Shown here piece after piece: positions 18,156 through 27,054 of a stretch of DNA of 64,000 nt (position 1 is the first letter of the stretch; every line of letters starts with the position of its first letter). The position numbers and the translations under genes are program-made. The notes beneath the pieces are model-generated. The model saw nothing but the letters and a program-made list of their open reading frames with translations. It did not search any database and had not been told where the DNA came from. This stretch comes from JAFDWI01 sp963764215 (lineage in GTDB: Bacteria; Actinomycetota; Acidimicrobiia; Acidimicrobiales; Iamiaceae): the NCBI GenBank assembly GCA_963764215.1, contig CAVXRS010000007.1, positions 248,001 to 312,000 of the forward strand, read 5' to 3'.

Positions 18156-20498
18156 ATGGAACACCTGGACGTGCTGATCGTCGGCGCCGGACTCTCCGGC
18201 GTCGGCGCGGCGCACTACATCTCCACCGAATGTCCCTGGGCGGACTTCGCCGTGCTCGAGGCGCGTGACGCGATCGGTGGCACCTGGGATCTGTTCCGCT
18301 ATCCGGGTGTCCGGTCCGATTCGGACATGTACACGTTGGGCTATTCGTTCCGCCCCTGGCCCGGCTCCAAAGCGATCGCAGACGGTACGTCGATCCTCGA
18401 CTACATCCGCGCCACCGCCGCCGAGGACGGCACCGACGCCAAGATCCGCTTCCAGCACCGGGTCGTCCGGGCCGCGTGGTCGACGACAGACGCCCGCTGG
18501 ACGGTCACCGTCGAGCGCACCGACACCGGCGAACAGTTCCAGCTCACCGCCGGCTTCCTGTTCACCTGCTGTGGCTACTACCGCTACGACCGTGGCTACC
18601 AACCCGACTTCGCTGGACTGGACGATTTCACCGGCACCTTCGTCCATCCGCAGTTCTGGCCGCAGGATCTCGATTTCGCTTCGAAGCGGGTGATCGTGAT
18701 CGGATCGGGCGCCACCGCCATCACGTTGATCCCGTCGCTGGCCCGGACCGCCGCCGAGGTCACGATGCTCCAGCGCTCACCCACCTACATCACCTCGCTG
18801 CCCGAGTCCTCGCCGATCACGGCCGGCCTGCGCCGAGTCCTGCCCGAAAAGGCCAGCGGCACCGTCCTCCGCTGGGCGATGGCCCTGGGAACCCAGGGCT
18901 TCTACCGGTTCTCGCGCCTGCGACCCGCGACGACGAAGAAGGCGCTGATCAAGGGCGTGGCCATGCAGCTTCCCGAGGGCTACCCGGTCGAAGAGCACTT
19001 CACCCCCCGCTACGACCCTTGGGACCAACGCCTGTGCGTGGTCCCCGACGGCGATCTCTTCGAGGCGATCCGCGACGGCAGGGCCCGGGTCGTGACCGAC
19101 ACGATCGACACGTTCACCGCGAAGGGCATCCGGGTGTCCTCCGGCGAAGAGCTCGAAGCCGACATCGTGGTGTCGGCGACCGGGTTGGATCTGGTGTTCA
19201 TGGGCGGCATCGAGCTCACCGTCGACGGTGAGCCGATCGAGATGGCCGACAAGCTCGTCTACAAGGGCATGATGCTCGAGGACGTGCCCAACGCGGCGGC
19301 CGCGGTCGGGTACACGAACGCGTCCTGGACCCTCAAGTGCGAGCTCACCTGCGACTACGTGACGCGCCTGCTGAACCACATGCGGGCCACCGGGCTGCGC
19401 CAGTGCACCCCGGTGAACGACGATCCGAGCGTGGGTGACGCCCCACTGCTGGGGCTCACCTCGGGGTACGTCCAGCGCGCCGCGGACCGCTTCCCCAAAT
19501 CGGGCTCGAAGTTCCCCTGGCAGGTGCACCAGAGCTTTCTGCGCGATTATCTGGTGACCAAGCGACATCGCGTCACCGACGACGACGCGATGCGCTTCTC
19601 CAACCCCGACCCCGACACACCGGTACCTCTCGTGAGCCCAGAACCTTCCAGGATCCGCAACCGCTTCGACGGCCGTGTGGCCGCAGTGACCGGCGCCGGC
19701 TCGGGGATCGGCCGGGCGCTGGCGATCGAGCTGGCGCGCCGGGGCGCACACCTCGCGCTTTCCGACATCGACTCCGAGGGGCTCGCCGAGACCGTCGCGA
19801 AGTGCGAAGGCCGCGGCGTCAAGGTCACCTCGGAGACCCTCGACGTCGCCGACCGCGCCGCGTTCGAAGCCTGGGCCGACCGGGTCGTCGCCGACCACGG
19901 CCAGGTGAACCTCGTGTTCAACAACGCCGGAGTGGCCCTCGGAGCCACCGTGGAGGGCGAGTCCTACGAGGACCTCGAATGGCTCATGGGCATCAACTTC
20001 TGGGGGGTGGTGTACGGCACCAAGGCCTTCCTGCCTCACCTGAAAGCGTCGGGAGACGGTCACATCGTGAATCTGTCCTCGGTGTTCGGGCTGATCTCCG
20101 TTCCCTCGCAGTCGGCCTACAACGCGGCCAAGTTCGCGGTGCGGGGCTTCACCGATTCGTTGCGCATGGAGCTCGAGATCGAAGGGGCGAACGTGTCGTG
20201 CACGACGGTGCATCCCGGCGGCGTGAAGACCAACATCGCCCGCCGGGCACGGGTCGACGACAGCGTGACCGCCCTCGCAGGCGACAACGACAGCGACATC
20301 GGCGACGACTTCGACCGGCTCGCGATGACCACGCCCGCCAAGGCCGCGAAGCAGATCCTCGCCGCGGTCGAGGCGAACCGCCGGCGTGTGCTGGTCGGAC
20401 CCGACGCCAAGGTGATCGATCTGCTGTCCCGTCTCCCCGCGGTGATCTACCAGAAGGCGCTGATCCGTGGCGTGCGCCGCGGCATGAAGATCGTCTGA
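18156..20498 (+). CDS. Fusion of flavin-binding (Baeyer-Villiger type) monooxygenase and short-chain dehydrogenase
   Basis: This is a single intact 780-residue frame. Residues 1 to about 490 form an EthA/MymA-like monooxygenase: the FAD motif VLIVGAGLSGVGAA at the N-terminus, the family fingerprint FTGTFVHPQFWPQDLD near 158-172, the NADPH motif VIVIGSGATAITLIPSLA, and the ATG-containing SATGLDLVFMGG. After a linker ending VPLVSPEPSRIRNRF, residues from about 502 form a classical SDR: TGAGSGIG, LVFNNAGVALG, NLSSVFG and YNAAKFAVRG. In mycobacteria the mymA operon carries the two activities as separate genes (mymA and sadH); here they are one polypeptide. Likely role: oxidation of a lipid or ketone and reduction of its product, substrate unknown. 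Confidence 0.9.
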   Translation: MEHLDVLIVGAGLSGVGAAHYISTECPWADFAVLEARDAIGGTWDLFRYPGVRSDSDMYTLGYSFRPWPGSKAIADGTSILDYIRATAAEDGTDAKIRFQHRVVRAAWSTTDARWTVTVERTDTGEQFQLTAGFLFTCCGYYRYDRGYQPDFAGLDDFTGTFVHPQFWPQDLDFASKRVIVIGSGATAITLIPSLARTAAEVTMLQRSPTYITSLPESSPITAGLRRVLPEKASGTVLRWAMALGTQGFYRFSRLRPATTKKALIKGVAMQLPEGYPVEEHFTPRYDPWDQRLCVVPDGDLFEAIRDGRARVVTDTIDTFTAKGIRVSSGEELEADIVVSATGLDLVFMGGIELTVDGEPIEMADKLVYKGMMLEDVPNAAAAVGYTNASWTLKCELTCDYVTRLLNHMRATGLRQCTPVNDDPSVGDAPLLGLTSGYVQRAADRFPKSGSKFPWQVHQSFLRDYLVTKRHRVTDDDAMRFSNPDPDTPVPLVSPEPSRIRNRFDGRVAAVTGAGSGIGRALAIELARRGAHLALSDIDSEGLAETVAKCEGRGVKVTSETLDVADRAAFEAWADRVVADHGQVNLVFNNAGVALGATVEGESYEDLEWLMGINFWGVVYGTKAFLPHLKASGDGHIVNLSSVFGLISVPSQSAYNAAKFAVRGFTDSLRMELEIEGANVSCTTVHPGGVKTNIARRARVDDSVTALAGDNDSDIGDDFDRLAMTTPAKAAKQILAAVEANRRRVLVGPDAKVIDLLSRLPAVIYQKALIRGVRRGMKIV

Positions 20499-20525
20499 CC
20501 GGTCCCGGTCGGGCGGCGGTCGATC

Positions 20526-21338
20526 TCAGCCCCCGATGCGGGCGTGCTGGCCTCCGTCGACGGGCAGGATCACCCCGGTGATGAACGAGGCTTCGTCAGA
20601 GGCGAGAAACCGCGCCGCGTTGGCGACGTCCCACGCCGTGCCCTGATGCTGCATCGGCACGATCGCCGCCCGGAGTGCGGCGAGCTCGTCACGGTCGACG
20701 TGGGACACCCGCGCCGCCGTGTCCACGCCCATCGGCGTGTCGATGAACCCGGGCATGATCGCGTTGGCCCGCACGCCGTGGCGCGCGTTGGTGATGGCGA
20801 GGTTCTGCGTGAGCGCGTTGACCCCGGCCTTGGACATCTTGTAGGCGGTGAGCGACCCCGCCGAGGCGATCGCCGCGAGCGACGACACGTTCACGATCGC
20901 GCCGTGTTCGCTTTCGCGCAGTGGGAGCACCGCGGCGCGGCACATCCGCCAGGTCGCGCGCAGGTTGACGTTCATGATCCGGTCGTAGGCGTCGTCTTCG
21001 AGGCGGTGCGGAGTGCTGTCTCCGAGGCCGATGCCCACGTTGTTGTGCAGGATGTCGATGCCGTCGAACACCTCGAGCGCGGTGGCGATGATCTTGTCCG
21101 GGCCCTCGCTGTCGGTGATGTCGATGGTGAGGGTCTCCACCTGTGCGTCGCCGTCGGTTTCGGCGGCGACGAGGCGGGCGGTCTCGGCGAGGCTGTCGCG
21201 GTCACGGTCCACGAGCAGCAGCACCGCGCCTTCCCGGGCGAAGGTGATCGCCGTCGCCCGACCGTTGCCGATGGTCATCCCCTCCGTCTGTCCGGCGCCC
21301 ACGATGACCGCCACCCGGTCCGCCAACGAATCGCTCAT
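20526..21338 (-). CDS. SDR family oxidoreductase
   Basis: The 270-residue protein shows the glycine-rich cofactor region VIVGAGQTEGMTIGNGRATA, an atypically spaced version of TGxxxGxG, an Asp-containing strand LLLVDRDRD that favours NAD(H), HNNVGIG in place of NNAG, the catalytic Ser in NVSSLAA, YKMSK, and a C-terminal FITGVILPVDGGQ. Its ATG (21336-21338) overlaps the TGA of the upstream carboxymuconolactone-decarboxylase-like gene in a TCAT arrangement, so they are translationally coupled. Substrate unknown. Confidence 0.88.
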   Translation of the reverse strand: MSDSLADRVAVIVGAGQTEGMTIGNGRATAITFAREGAVLLLVDRDRDSLAETARLVAAETDGDAQVETLTIDITDSEGPDKIIATALEVFDGIDILHNNVGIGLGDSTPHRLEDDAYDRIMNVNLRATWRMCRAAVLPLRESEHGAIVNVSSLAAIASAGSLTAYKMSKAGVNALTQNLAITNARHGVRANAIMPGFIDTPMGVDTAARVSHVDRDELAALRAAIVPMQHQGTAWDVANAARFLASDEASFITGVILPVDGGQHARIGG

Positions 21339-21886
21339 CGCACACGTCCGATCGGGGGGAGTGGGCCGTCCGGTGCGACCCGGACCGAGCGGAGCAGGCC
21401 CGCGATCATCATGTAGTGGCCGACGAGCATGGTCAGCTCGATCATCTGCTGATCGTCGAACATCTCGCTCAGCGCGCTCCAGGTGTCGTCGGACAACTGG
21501 TGGTCGTCGACGAGTTCGTCGACCCCGCGAAGCAGGACGCGTTCGGGACCGCACAGCGGGTCAGCGGGGTCGTCGACGGCGCACGCGACGATGACGTCGT
21601 CGTCGATCCCCGCGGCCCGGGCGAGCGCGACGTGCTGGCCCCACTCGTAGTCGGCGCCACACCGTGTCGAGGTCCGCAGGATCGCCAGCTCGCGGGTACG
21701 CGGGTCGAGCAGGCCGCCGAAGAGCAGTCGCCCTCCCAGGGGCAGCCACGACTTGAGCAGCTTGGGGTGGTGCGCCATCGTCGCGAACAGGTTGAGCACG
21801 TCGCCGTCACCGAGCGGCTCGAGTGCTGCGAGCTGGTCGGGTGTGGCGTCGGCTCGGCTCACCGGGGGAATGCGGGGTTCGGCCAT
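21335..21886 (-). CDS. Carboxymuconolactone decarboxylase family protein
   Basis: About 183 residues from ATG 21886 (an in-frame ATG at 21895 is an alternative). The helical AhpD/CMD fold is indicated by RTRELAILRTSTRCGADYEW followed by GQHVALARAAGI, containing the C...ExxxH arrangement of the active site, and EMFDDQQMIELTMLVGHYMM. Members are decarboxylases, peroxidase-like proteins or uncharacterised partners of oxidoreductases. Coupled to the SDR gene and transcribed divergently from the SCO6745-family gene. Confidence 0.86.
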   Translation of the reverse strand: MAEPRIPPVSRADATPDQLAALEPLGDGDVLNLFATMAHHPKLLKSWLPLGGRLLFGGLLDPRTRELAILRTSTRCGADYEWGQHVALARAAGIDDDVIVACAVDDPADPLCGPERVLLRGVDELVDDHQLSDDTWSALSEMFDDQQMIELTMLVGHYMMIAGLLRSVRVAPDGPLPPIGRVR

Positions 21887-22057
21887 GGCGTCCATCCTCG
21901 CGTCTTCCGGGCGTCGATGTGCCGAAAGTACGCGCCGCCGGACCTCCGCCATGCTGGAGACGGCCGAAACCGCATGGTCCGGTTCGCCACCTGCTGCGCC
22001 GCTCACGTACGGTCTGTCGATCCGGACGAGTCGTCTCGGGGAAGGTGGACCAGGACC

Positions 22058-22937
22058 ATGGATGCCACACCGGAAGTCGATTGGCTCTCGTTGAGTGCCC
22101 AGGCCGCGCTGGTGTCGCACCGGCTGGTGGGGTGGATCTTCTGGGACCCGGTGGGCATCGAGAAGTTCACGGCCCTCGGAGTGCCCGACGGATTCGGCTG
22201 GTACATCGCCAGTCGGGGCGCGCCCCTGCTGGCCGCCGGGCATCAGGCTGTCACCGCAGCGTTCGCCACGATCAGCCCGGAGTTCATCGAGGTCTGCGTC
22301 GGCCACACGCTGGCCCACACCACCCCTGAAGCGATCTACGAGGCCCGCAACGCGGCCGTCGGTGAAGGGCTGCGGCTGTACGTGCCCGAGATCTGTGACC
22401 CGTTGGCCGAGATGGCCCCGGCGTTGTGGGCGGTGGCCGACGATCTCCCCTCGTCGGGCCGGGTGCTGTTCGCCGCACACCGCCAGATGCCCCGACCCGA
22501 CGACGAGGTGGTGTCGGCCTGGTGCGCGGTGAACACGATTCGCGAATGGCGCGGCGACACCCATTTCGCGGTGCTCGTCGCCGAGGACGTCGATGCGACC
22601 ACCGCCGGCATCCTCGACGACGCCCGCCGCAACTACGGCGGTTGGATCCCCCGGAGTCGGGGCGCCGACGACGCCGCGCTCGATGCCGCGTACACCCGTC
22701 TCGAGGAGCGGGGTCTGGCGACCGACGGGAAGGTGAATGCCGCAGGGCTCGCCTTCCGCGACGAACTCGAAGCGCGCACCGACCGGCTCACGGCGCTGCC
22801 TTGGCGCCTGCTCGGTGCTGCCGCCACGTCCGCGCTGGTCGAGACGGTCGAACCCGTCGGCAGCGCGACTCGTCGAACGGATCGACGTCACCGCAGGCCC
22901 CGAGTGGATGCCGGCGGCACGGGACATCGTGCGATGA
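22058..22937 (+). CDS. SCO6745 family protein (one frameshift)
   Basis: ATG 22058. The protein matches the actinobacterial SCO6745 family of about 280-290 residues in SHRLVGWIFWDPVGIEKFTA, GWYIASRGAPLLAAGHQAVT and ALWAVADDLPSSGRVLFAAH followed by AWCAVNTIREWRGDTHFAVL. The frame changes near 22862; the other frame supplies RLVERIDVTAGPEWMPAARD and IVR to the TGA at 22935-22937, which overlaps the ATG of the thioesterase gene (ATGA). Helical, soluble, with a C-terminal winged-helix-like region in relatives. Function is not established. Confidence 0.78.
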
Positions 22938-23776
22938 CTCCATCGGCCGGACCCAGTGAGTTCGACGCGGCCACGGCGATCACCGCCGGCGAAGCACCGG
23001 GGATCTTCGGAGGGGTTGTCGACGCGGGTTGGACGGTCGGGGACAAACCAAACGGGGGCTACCTGCTCGCGATGATCGCCCGGGCGGCCGGCGAGGCGCT
23101 GGCAGGTGAGGACAGTCCCCATCGTGATCCGCTGGCCGCGACGGCGCACTTCCTCCGAGCGCCCGAGGTGGGCCCGGTCGAGTTGCGTTGTGAGGTGCTG
23201 CGGGTCGGCCGGGGGGCGTCCCAGGTGCGCACGGTGCTCTCCCAGGACGACACGGTCTGCGTCGACGCGACGATGACGGTGGGCAGCCTGCCCGACGATC
23301 CCGAACCGCCGTACTGGACCGCACGCGAGCTCTTCGACGTCGCCCCCATCGAGCAGTGTCGTCGACTTCCGGCTGCCCGGGAGGGTTCACCGTTCGTCGT
23401 GCCGATCATGGACCGCTCGGACCTGCGTCTCGATCCGGCGGTGCTCGGGTTTGCCGAGGGTCGTCCGTCCGGGGAGGCCGACCTGCGCGGTTGGATCAGC
23501 TTCGCCGATGGCCGCCGGTGCGATGCGTTGGGGTTGTTGTTCTTCTGCGATGCCCTGCCACCGGCCACCTTCGAGCTCGTGGCCTCCGGGTGGGTGCCGA
23601 CCCTGTCGTTGACCGTGTACGTGAGGGCACGACCTGCGCCTGGCCCGCTGCGGATCCGCCAGCTGGCCCACTCGATCGACGACGGCCGGGTGGACGAGAC
23701 CTGTGAGGTGTGGGACGACACCGGTCGCCTGGTCGCCCAGGCCAGCCAACTGGCCGGAATCAGAATTCCCGGTTGA
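22934..23776 (+). CDS. Acyl-CoA thioesterase-like protein
   Basis: The 280-residue double-hotdog protein starts at ATG 22934, coupled to the preceding gene. Typical segments are GWTVGDKPNGGYLLAMIARA, DPLAATAHFLRAPEVGPVEL and RGASQVRTVLSQDD in the first half, and RCDALGLLFFCDALPPATFE, WVPTLSLTVYVRARPAPGPL and VWDDTGRLVAQASQLAGIRI in the second. The NGGYLLA and SLTVYVRARP motifs are hallmarks of the TesB-like thioesterase family common in mycobacteria. It probably hydrolyses acyl-CoA; a convergent hairpin follows. Confidence 0.86.
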   Translation: MTPSAGPSEFDAATAITAGEAPGIFGGVVDAGWTVGDKPNGGYLLAMIARAAGEALAGEDSPHRDPLAATAHFLRAPEVGPVELRCEVLRVGRGASQVRTVLSQDDTVCVDATMTVGSLPDDPEPPYWTARELFDVAPIEQCRRLPAAREGSPFVVPIMDRSDLRLDPAVLGFAEGRPSGEADLRGWISFADGRRCDALGLLFFCDALPPATFELVASGWVPTLSLTVYVRARPAPGPLRIRQLAHSIDDGRVDETCEVWDDTGRLVAQASQLAGIRIPG

Positions 23777-23783
23777 CCCCGAC

Positions 23784-23800
23784 GGTCGGGTTCCCCGACC
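23784..23800. terminator. Bidirectional hairpin between convergent genes
   Basis: ggtcggg-ttc-cccgacc is a perfect 7-bp stem with a three-base loop, lying between the thioesterase stop (23776) and the carboxylesterase stop (23830). It could serve both strands. No T tract. Confidence 0.5.
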
Positions 23801-23829
23801 AGGTCGCCGGGGTTCGGCCCGGCGTCGGC

Positions 23830-25365
23830 TCAGTCGGTGATGCCCCAGGCCAGGAGTTGCGCGCCGGCGGGGTCCTCGACGACGCGGGACTCCTCGTCGA
23901 AGATCATCGTGGCGTGTCCGGGTGGCTCCCAGGTCGGCCAGTCGGCGAGGCCGGATGCTCCGGGAGTCCCGCGGTGGGCGAAGCTGCACCAGGCATCGGC
24001 CATCGTGGCGGCCAGGGCGCGCATGGTCGTGTCGGGTTCACCGGTGAAGAACGCCGCGCCCGGCGAGTCGAGATTGTCGAACACGTAGGGCACCTCGAGG
24101 GCGTGGGTCGCGCCCATGTCGCCACCGAACGCTCGGGAAGGGAAGTGGAACTCGTACACCCGGGTCGCCGCGTGGTCCTGCTGGGCCGCGGCGAGTCGCA
24201 GCGCCGGCATGCGGAACACCGCGTCGGTGCCGATCGCGTCGAACAGCTCCGCGGACGTCGCGTCCGGGAACAGACTCCGGTACCGGCTCACGACCTCCGA
24301 GGCGCGGGTGCCCGCGAAACCTCGCAGCCGCCGGGTCAGGGCCTCGTCGTCCTCGGGTCGCATGGCGGGGTTCATCGCGCTGAAGATCCGCAGCTCGTCA
24401 CGATTGGTGCCGACGAGCAGGTCGATGCCGGCCGCGGCCCCGTTCGCCACCGCCTCGAGCGGATCGACCGGGAGGGTGTCACCGTCGTGGACGGGTTGGA
24501 AGGGAAGCCCCTGTACCAGACCGAAGTCGGCCGAGACCCCTTCCTGGACCTTCTGAAGGCGGTCGAGGGGGACCTGGCGCAGTTGGTCGACGTCGGACGG
24601 GTCGATCGCCAGGTCGTCGAGGACCCGGGCCGCGATGCGCGTCCCCCGCTCGGCCGTGGAGATGTTCGCCGCCGCTCCCGATTGGGCGATCGCCCGGTGG
24701 AACAAGCCTTTCGACGCGGGCAGTGCGAGCTGGGCGCCGACGCTCATGCCTCCGGCGGACTCACCGAAGATGGTCACGTTGTCCGGGTCGCCCCCGAACG
24801 CCGCGATGTTGTCGCGCACCCAGGCCAGCGCGGCCGCCTGGTCGAGCAGGCCGGCGTTGCCGCTGCCGGCGAACACTTCGCCGCCCAGTTCGGCGAGGTG
24901 CAGGAACCCCAGGATGCCGAGGCGATAGTTGACGGTGACCACGACCACGTCGCGTGTGGTGAGGTTCGTCCCGTCGTACCAGGGAACGGTGCCCGACCCC
25001 GAGACGAACGCCCCACCGTGGATCCACACCATCACCGGTCGGGCGGCGTCGTCAGTCGCCGGGGTCCATACGTGCAGGGTCAAACACTCGGCCTCGGATT
25101 GGGGTGGGCCGCCCTCGACGCCCAGCATCTGGCTCATGAAGTCGGGCGGTTGGGGTGCCACCGGGAACCTGCCGGTCCCGTCACGAACCTGCGTCCAGGG
25201 TTCGGCAGGAGCAGGCGGGGCGAAGCGCCGCGCGCCGATCGGCGGGGCGGCATAGGGGATGCCCCGGAAACGACAGGCCCCTCTGGTTCGACGTCCCCGT
25301 ACCGGGCCCAGTCGGGTCTCGACGACGAGATCTTCGGTCTGTTCTGCGGTTTCGATCTGGGTCAC
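23830..25365 (-). CDS. Type B carboxylesterase
   Basis: GTG start at 25365, preceded by the ribosome site aagggga, giving 511 residues. The alpha/beta hydrolase has the oxyanion motif WIHGGAFVSGSG (about 115-126), the nucleophile elbow IFGESAGGMSVG with Ser203, a Glu in VGTNRDELRIFS and the catalytic His in GATHALEVPYVF. The N-terminal GPVRGRRTRGACRFRGIPYA and CLTLHVWTP are standard for the p-nitrobenzyl esterase group. No signal peptide, so probably cytoplasmic. Broad ester hydrolysis is expected. Confidence 0.92.
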   Translation of the reverse strand: MTQIETAEQTEDLVVETRLGPVRGRRTRGACRFRGIPYAAPPIGARRFAPPAPAEPWTQVRDGTGRFPVAPQPPDFMSQMLGVEGGPPQSEAECLTLHVWTPATDDAARPVMVWIHGGAFVSGSGTVPWYDGTNLTTRDVVVVTVNYRLGILGFLHLAELGGEVFAGSGNAGLLDQAAALAWVRDNIAAFGGDPDNVTIFGESAGGMSVGAQLALPASKGLFHRAIAQSGAAANISTAERGTRIAARVLDDLAIDPSDVDQLRQVPLDRLQKVQEGVSADFGLVQGLPFQPVHDGDTLPVDPLEAVANGAAAGIDLLVGTNRDELRIFSAMNPAMRPEDDEALTRRLRGFAGTRASEVVSRYRSLFPDATSAELFDAIGTDAVFRMPALRLAAAQQDHAATRVYEFHFPSRAFGGDMGATHALEVPYVFDNLDSPGAAFFTGEPDTTMRALAATMADAWCSFAHRGTPGASGLADWPTWEPPGHATMIFDEESRVVEDPAGAQLLAWGITD

Positions 25366-25430
25366 GACGGTCCCCTTCGTGCACGGCGATCGGATCACCC
25401 TAGGAGGCGAATGCCGCACGTGCGGACGGC

Positions 25431-26045
25431 TCAGTGGTGGGGGAACCCGCCGTAGTTCGGCCCGACACCGACACCGCTCGTGCCCTCGGCAGGCGACTGC
25501 CCGGGGTGTTGGGTCGGGTCCGGCCCCTCGCCCAGGGTGACGCGGAGCTGGTGCTCGGTGAGCGGATCGAGGCTGGTTGCGATCACCCGCGCCGTCGGAA
25601 AGCGGCCGGCTTCGGCCAGCAGCGATCCGGCGTTGAGATGATCGACCAAAACGGCCAGGGTCGTGGTCTCCGGGCGGATCACCTCCTTGAACCAGTCCAC
25701 CCAGGTGTCGGTCACCCCGATGTCGACGAAATGAGCCACCAGGGCGGCCCCGCCACCGCCCAGCACGGCGCCGATGACCCAGCCGAGGGGACCGCCGGCG
25801 AAAAGACCGAACAGGCTGCCCCACAACACCCCGGTGATCGCGGCCCGGCCGGGTGTCGGGTCGACGGTCTCGTGCACTTTCACCTTGCCGTTGGGCAGGC
25901 TGGTGATCGTGACCGCGTCCTTGAGCAACAAGCGCCCGGAAGCGGCCAGGCCCTGCAGGGCGAGCAGGAATTCCTGCGCCCGGAAGTGGGTCGGGAACGA
26001 CAGACCGATCAGGATGCCGGACCTGGTAGCACCGAGCTGTTGCAC
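25431..26045 (-). CDS. DUF1269-like membrane protein
   Basis: GTG start at 26045, about 204 residues. The N-terminal half has RAQEFLLALQGLAASGRLLL and DAVTITSLPNGKVKVHETVD, then a Gly-rich hydrophobic stretch ITGVLWGSLFGLFAGGPLGW and VIGAVLGGGGAALVA, and a soluble C-terminal half with GVTDTWVDWFKEVIRPETTT and LVDHLNAGSLLAEAGRF. This is the layout of DUF1269 proteins. The C-terminus is Pro/Gly-rich. Function is unknown. It is 65 bases upstream of the esterase gene on the same strand. Confidence 0.8.
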   Translation of the reverse strand: MQQLGATRSGILIGLSFPTHFRAQEFLLALQGLAASGRLLLKDAVTITSLPNGKVKVHETVDPTPGRAAITGVLWGSLFGLFAGGPLGWVIGAVLGGGGAALVAHFVDIGVTDTWVDWFKEVIRPETTTLAVLVDHLNAGSLLAEAGRFPTARVIATSLDPLTEHQLRVTLGEGPDPTQHPGQSPAEGTSGVGVGPNYGGFPHH

Positions 26046-26158
26046 ACCGCAAAGTCTACCGCCGCCCCGGTGCTACCGTGCGGGAGTCATCAGCGTCACC
26101 GGGGGTACCATGAGCACGAACAGGGCCAGGCGCGCCGGATGGTTCGGCTCTGCGGCCA

Positions 26159-26950
26159 GTGACGGTTGAGCCGCCAGGTGAACACGGGCGACCGGTGAGT
26201 GGCCACCCCGTTTCCATTGCAGTCACCGGGAGCGTGGCAACCCTCACGCTCGACTCGGCCGAGAATCGGAACGCCCTGTCGGCCGCGTTGGTCGACGGCG
26301 TGCGCGCCGGTCTGGACCGGTCGGCAGCAGACACCTCGGTCAGATCGGTCGTGCTCACCCACACCGGCGGCACGTTCTGTGCCGGCGCGGACCTCGCCGA
26401 GGCGGCCACCGAGGGCGGTCCGGCGAAAGGCACCGAACGACTGGTCGGGCTGCTCCGGGCGATCATCACGCATCCCCAACCCGTCGTCGCCGTGGTCGAC
26501 GGCCACGTCCGTGCAGGCGGACTGGGCCTGCTCGGTGCCTGCGACATCGTGCTCGCCGGTTCGTCGTGCACGTTCGCCCTGACCGAAGCACGACTCGGCC
26601 TCGCCCCGGCGATCATCTCCCTCACCCTCGACGCGAAGGTCGAACCACGCGCCTGGGCGCGCTACGCGCTGAGCGGGGAGACCTTCGGCGCCGATGAAGC
26701 GGCGCGCATCGGCCTGGTCACCTCCGCCGTCGACGACCTTTCGACAGCCCGGGACGAATGCACCGCGGCGTTCGCCGTCGCCTCACCCCAGGGCCTCAGC
26801 GCCACCAAAGCCCTGCTCACCGCCGACCTGCTCGCCCGGTTCGACGCGCACGAGCGCGAGCTGCAGGCCCGCTCGGCTGCGCTGTTCGCCTCGGAGGAAG
26901 CCCAGGAGGGCATCGCCGCATTCCGCGAACGTCGCGCGCCGCGCTGGTGA
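26159..26950 (+). CDS. Enoyl-CoA hydratase/isomerase family protein
   Basis: GTG start at 26159; 263 residues, normal for crotonases. VATLTLDSAENRNALSAALV, GGTFCAGADLAEAA and VVAVVDGHVRAGGLGLLGAC form the CoA-binding and oxyanion core. FALTEARLGLAPAIIS supplies the Glu that corresponds to the second catalytic Glu of rat crotonase. At the position of the first catalytic Glu the sequence has Gly (AGGLGLLGACD), so the enzyme may use a different mechanism or substrate than canonical hydratases. It belongs with the acyl-CoA genes nearby. Confidence 0.88.
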   Translation: MTVEPPGEHGRPVSGHPVSIAVTGSVATLTLDSAENRNALSAALVDGVRAGLDRSAADTSVRSVVLTHTGGTFCAGADLAEAATEGGPAKGTERLVGLLRAIITHPQPVVAVVDGHVRAGGLGLLGACDIVLAGSSCTFALTEARLGLAPAIISLTLDAKVEPRAWARYALSGETFGADEAARIGLVTSAVDDLSTARDECTAAFAVASPQGLSATKALLTADLLARFDAHERELQARSAALFASEEAQEGIAAFRERRAPRW

Positions 26951-27054
26951 GCGGCGCACCCGGTTCACCCACCGGCCGTCCGGTGGCGCAGTACGCTCCG
27001 GGCGTCCAGAGATCGAACGCCGGAACGGCAACGACCATTGCGCCGAGGGGAGCC

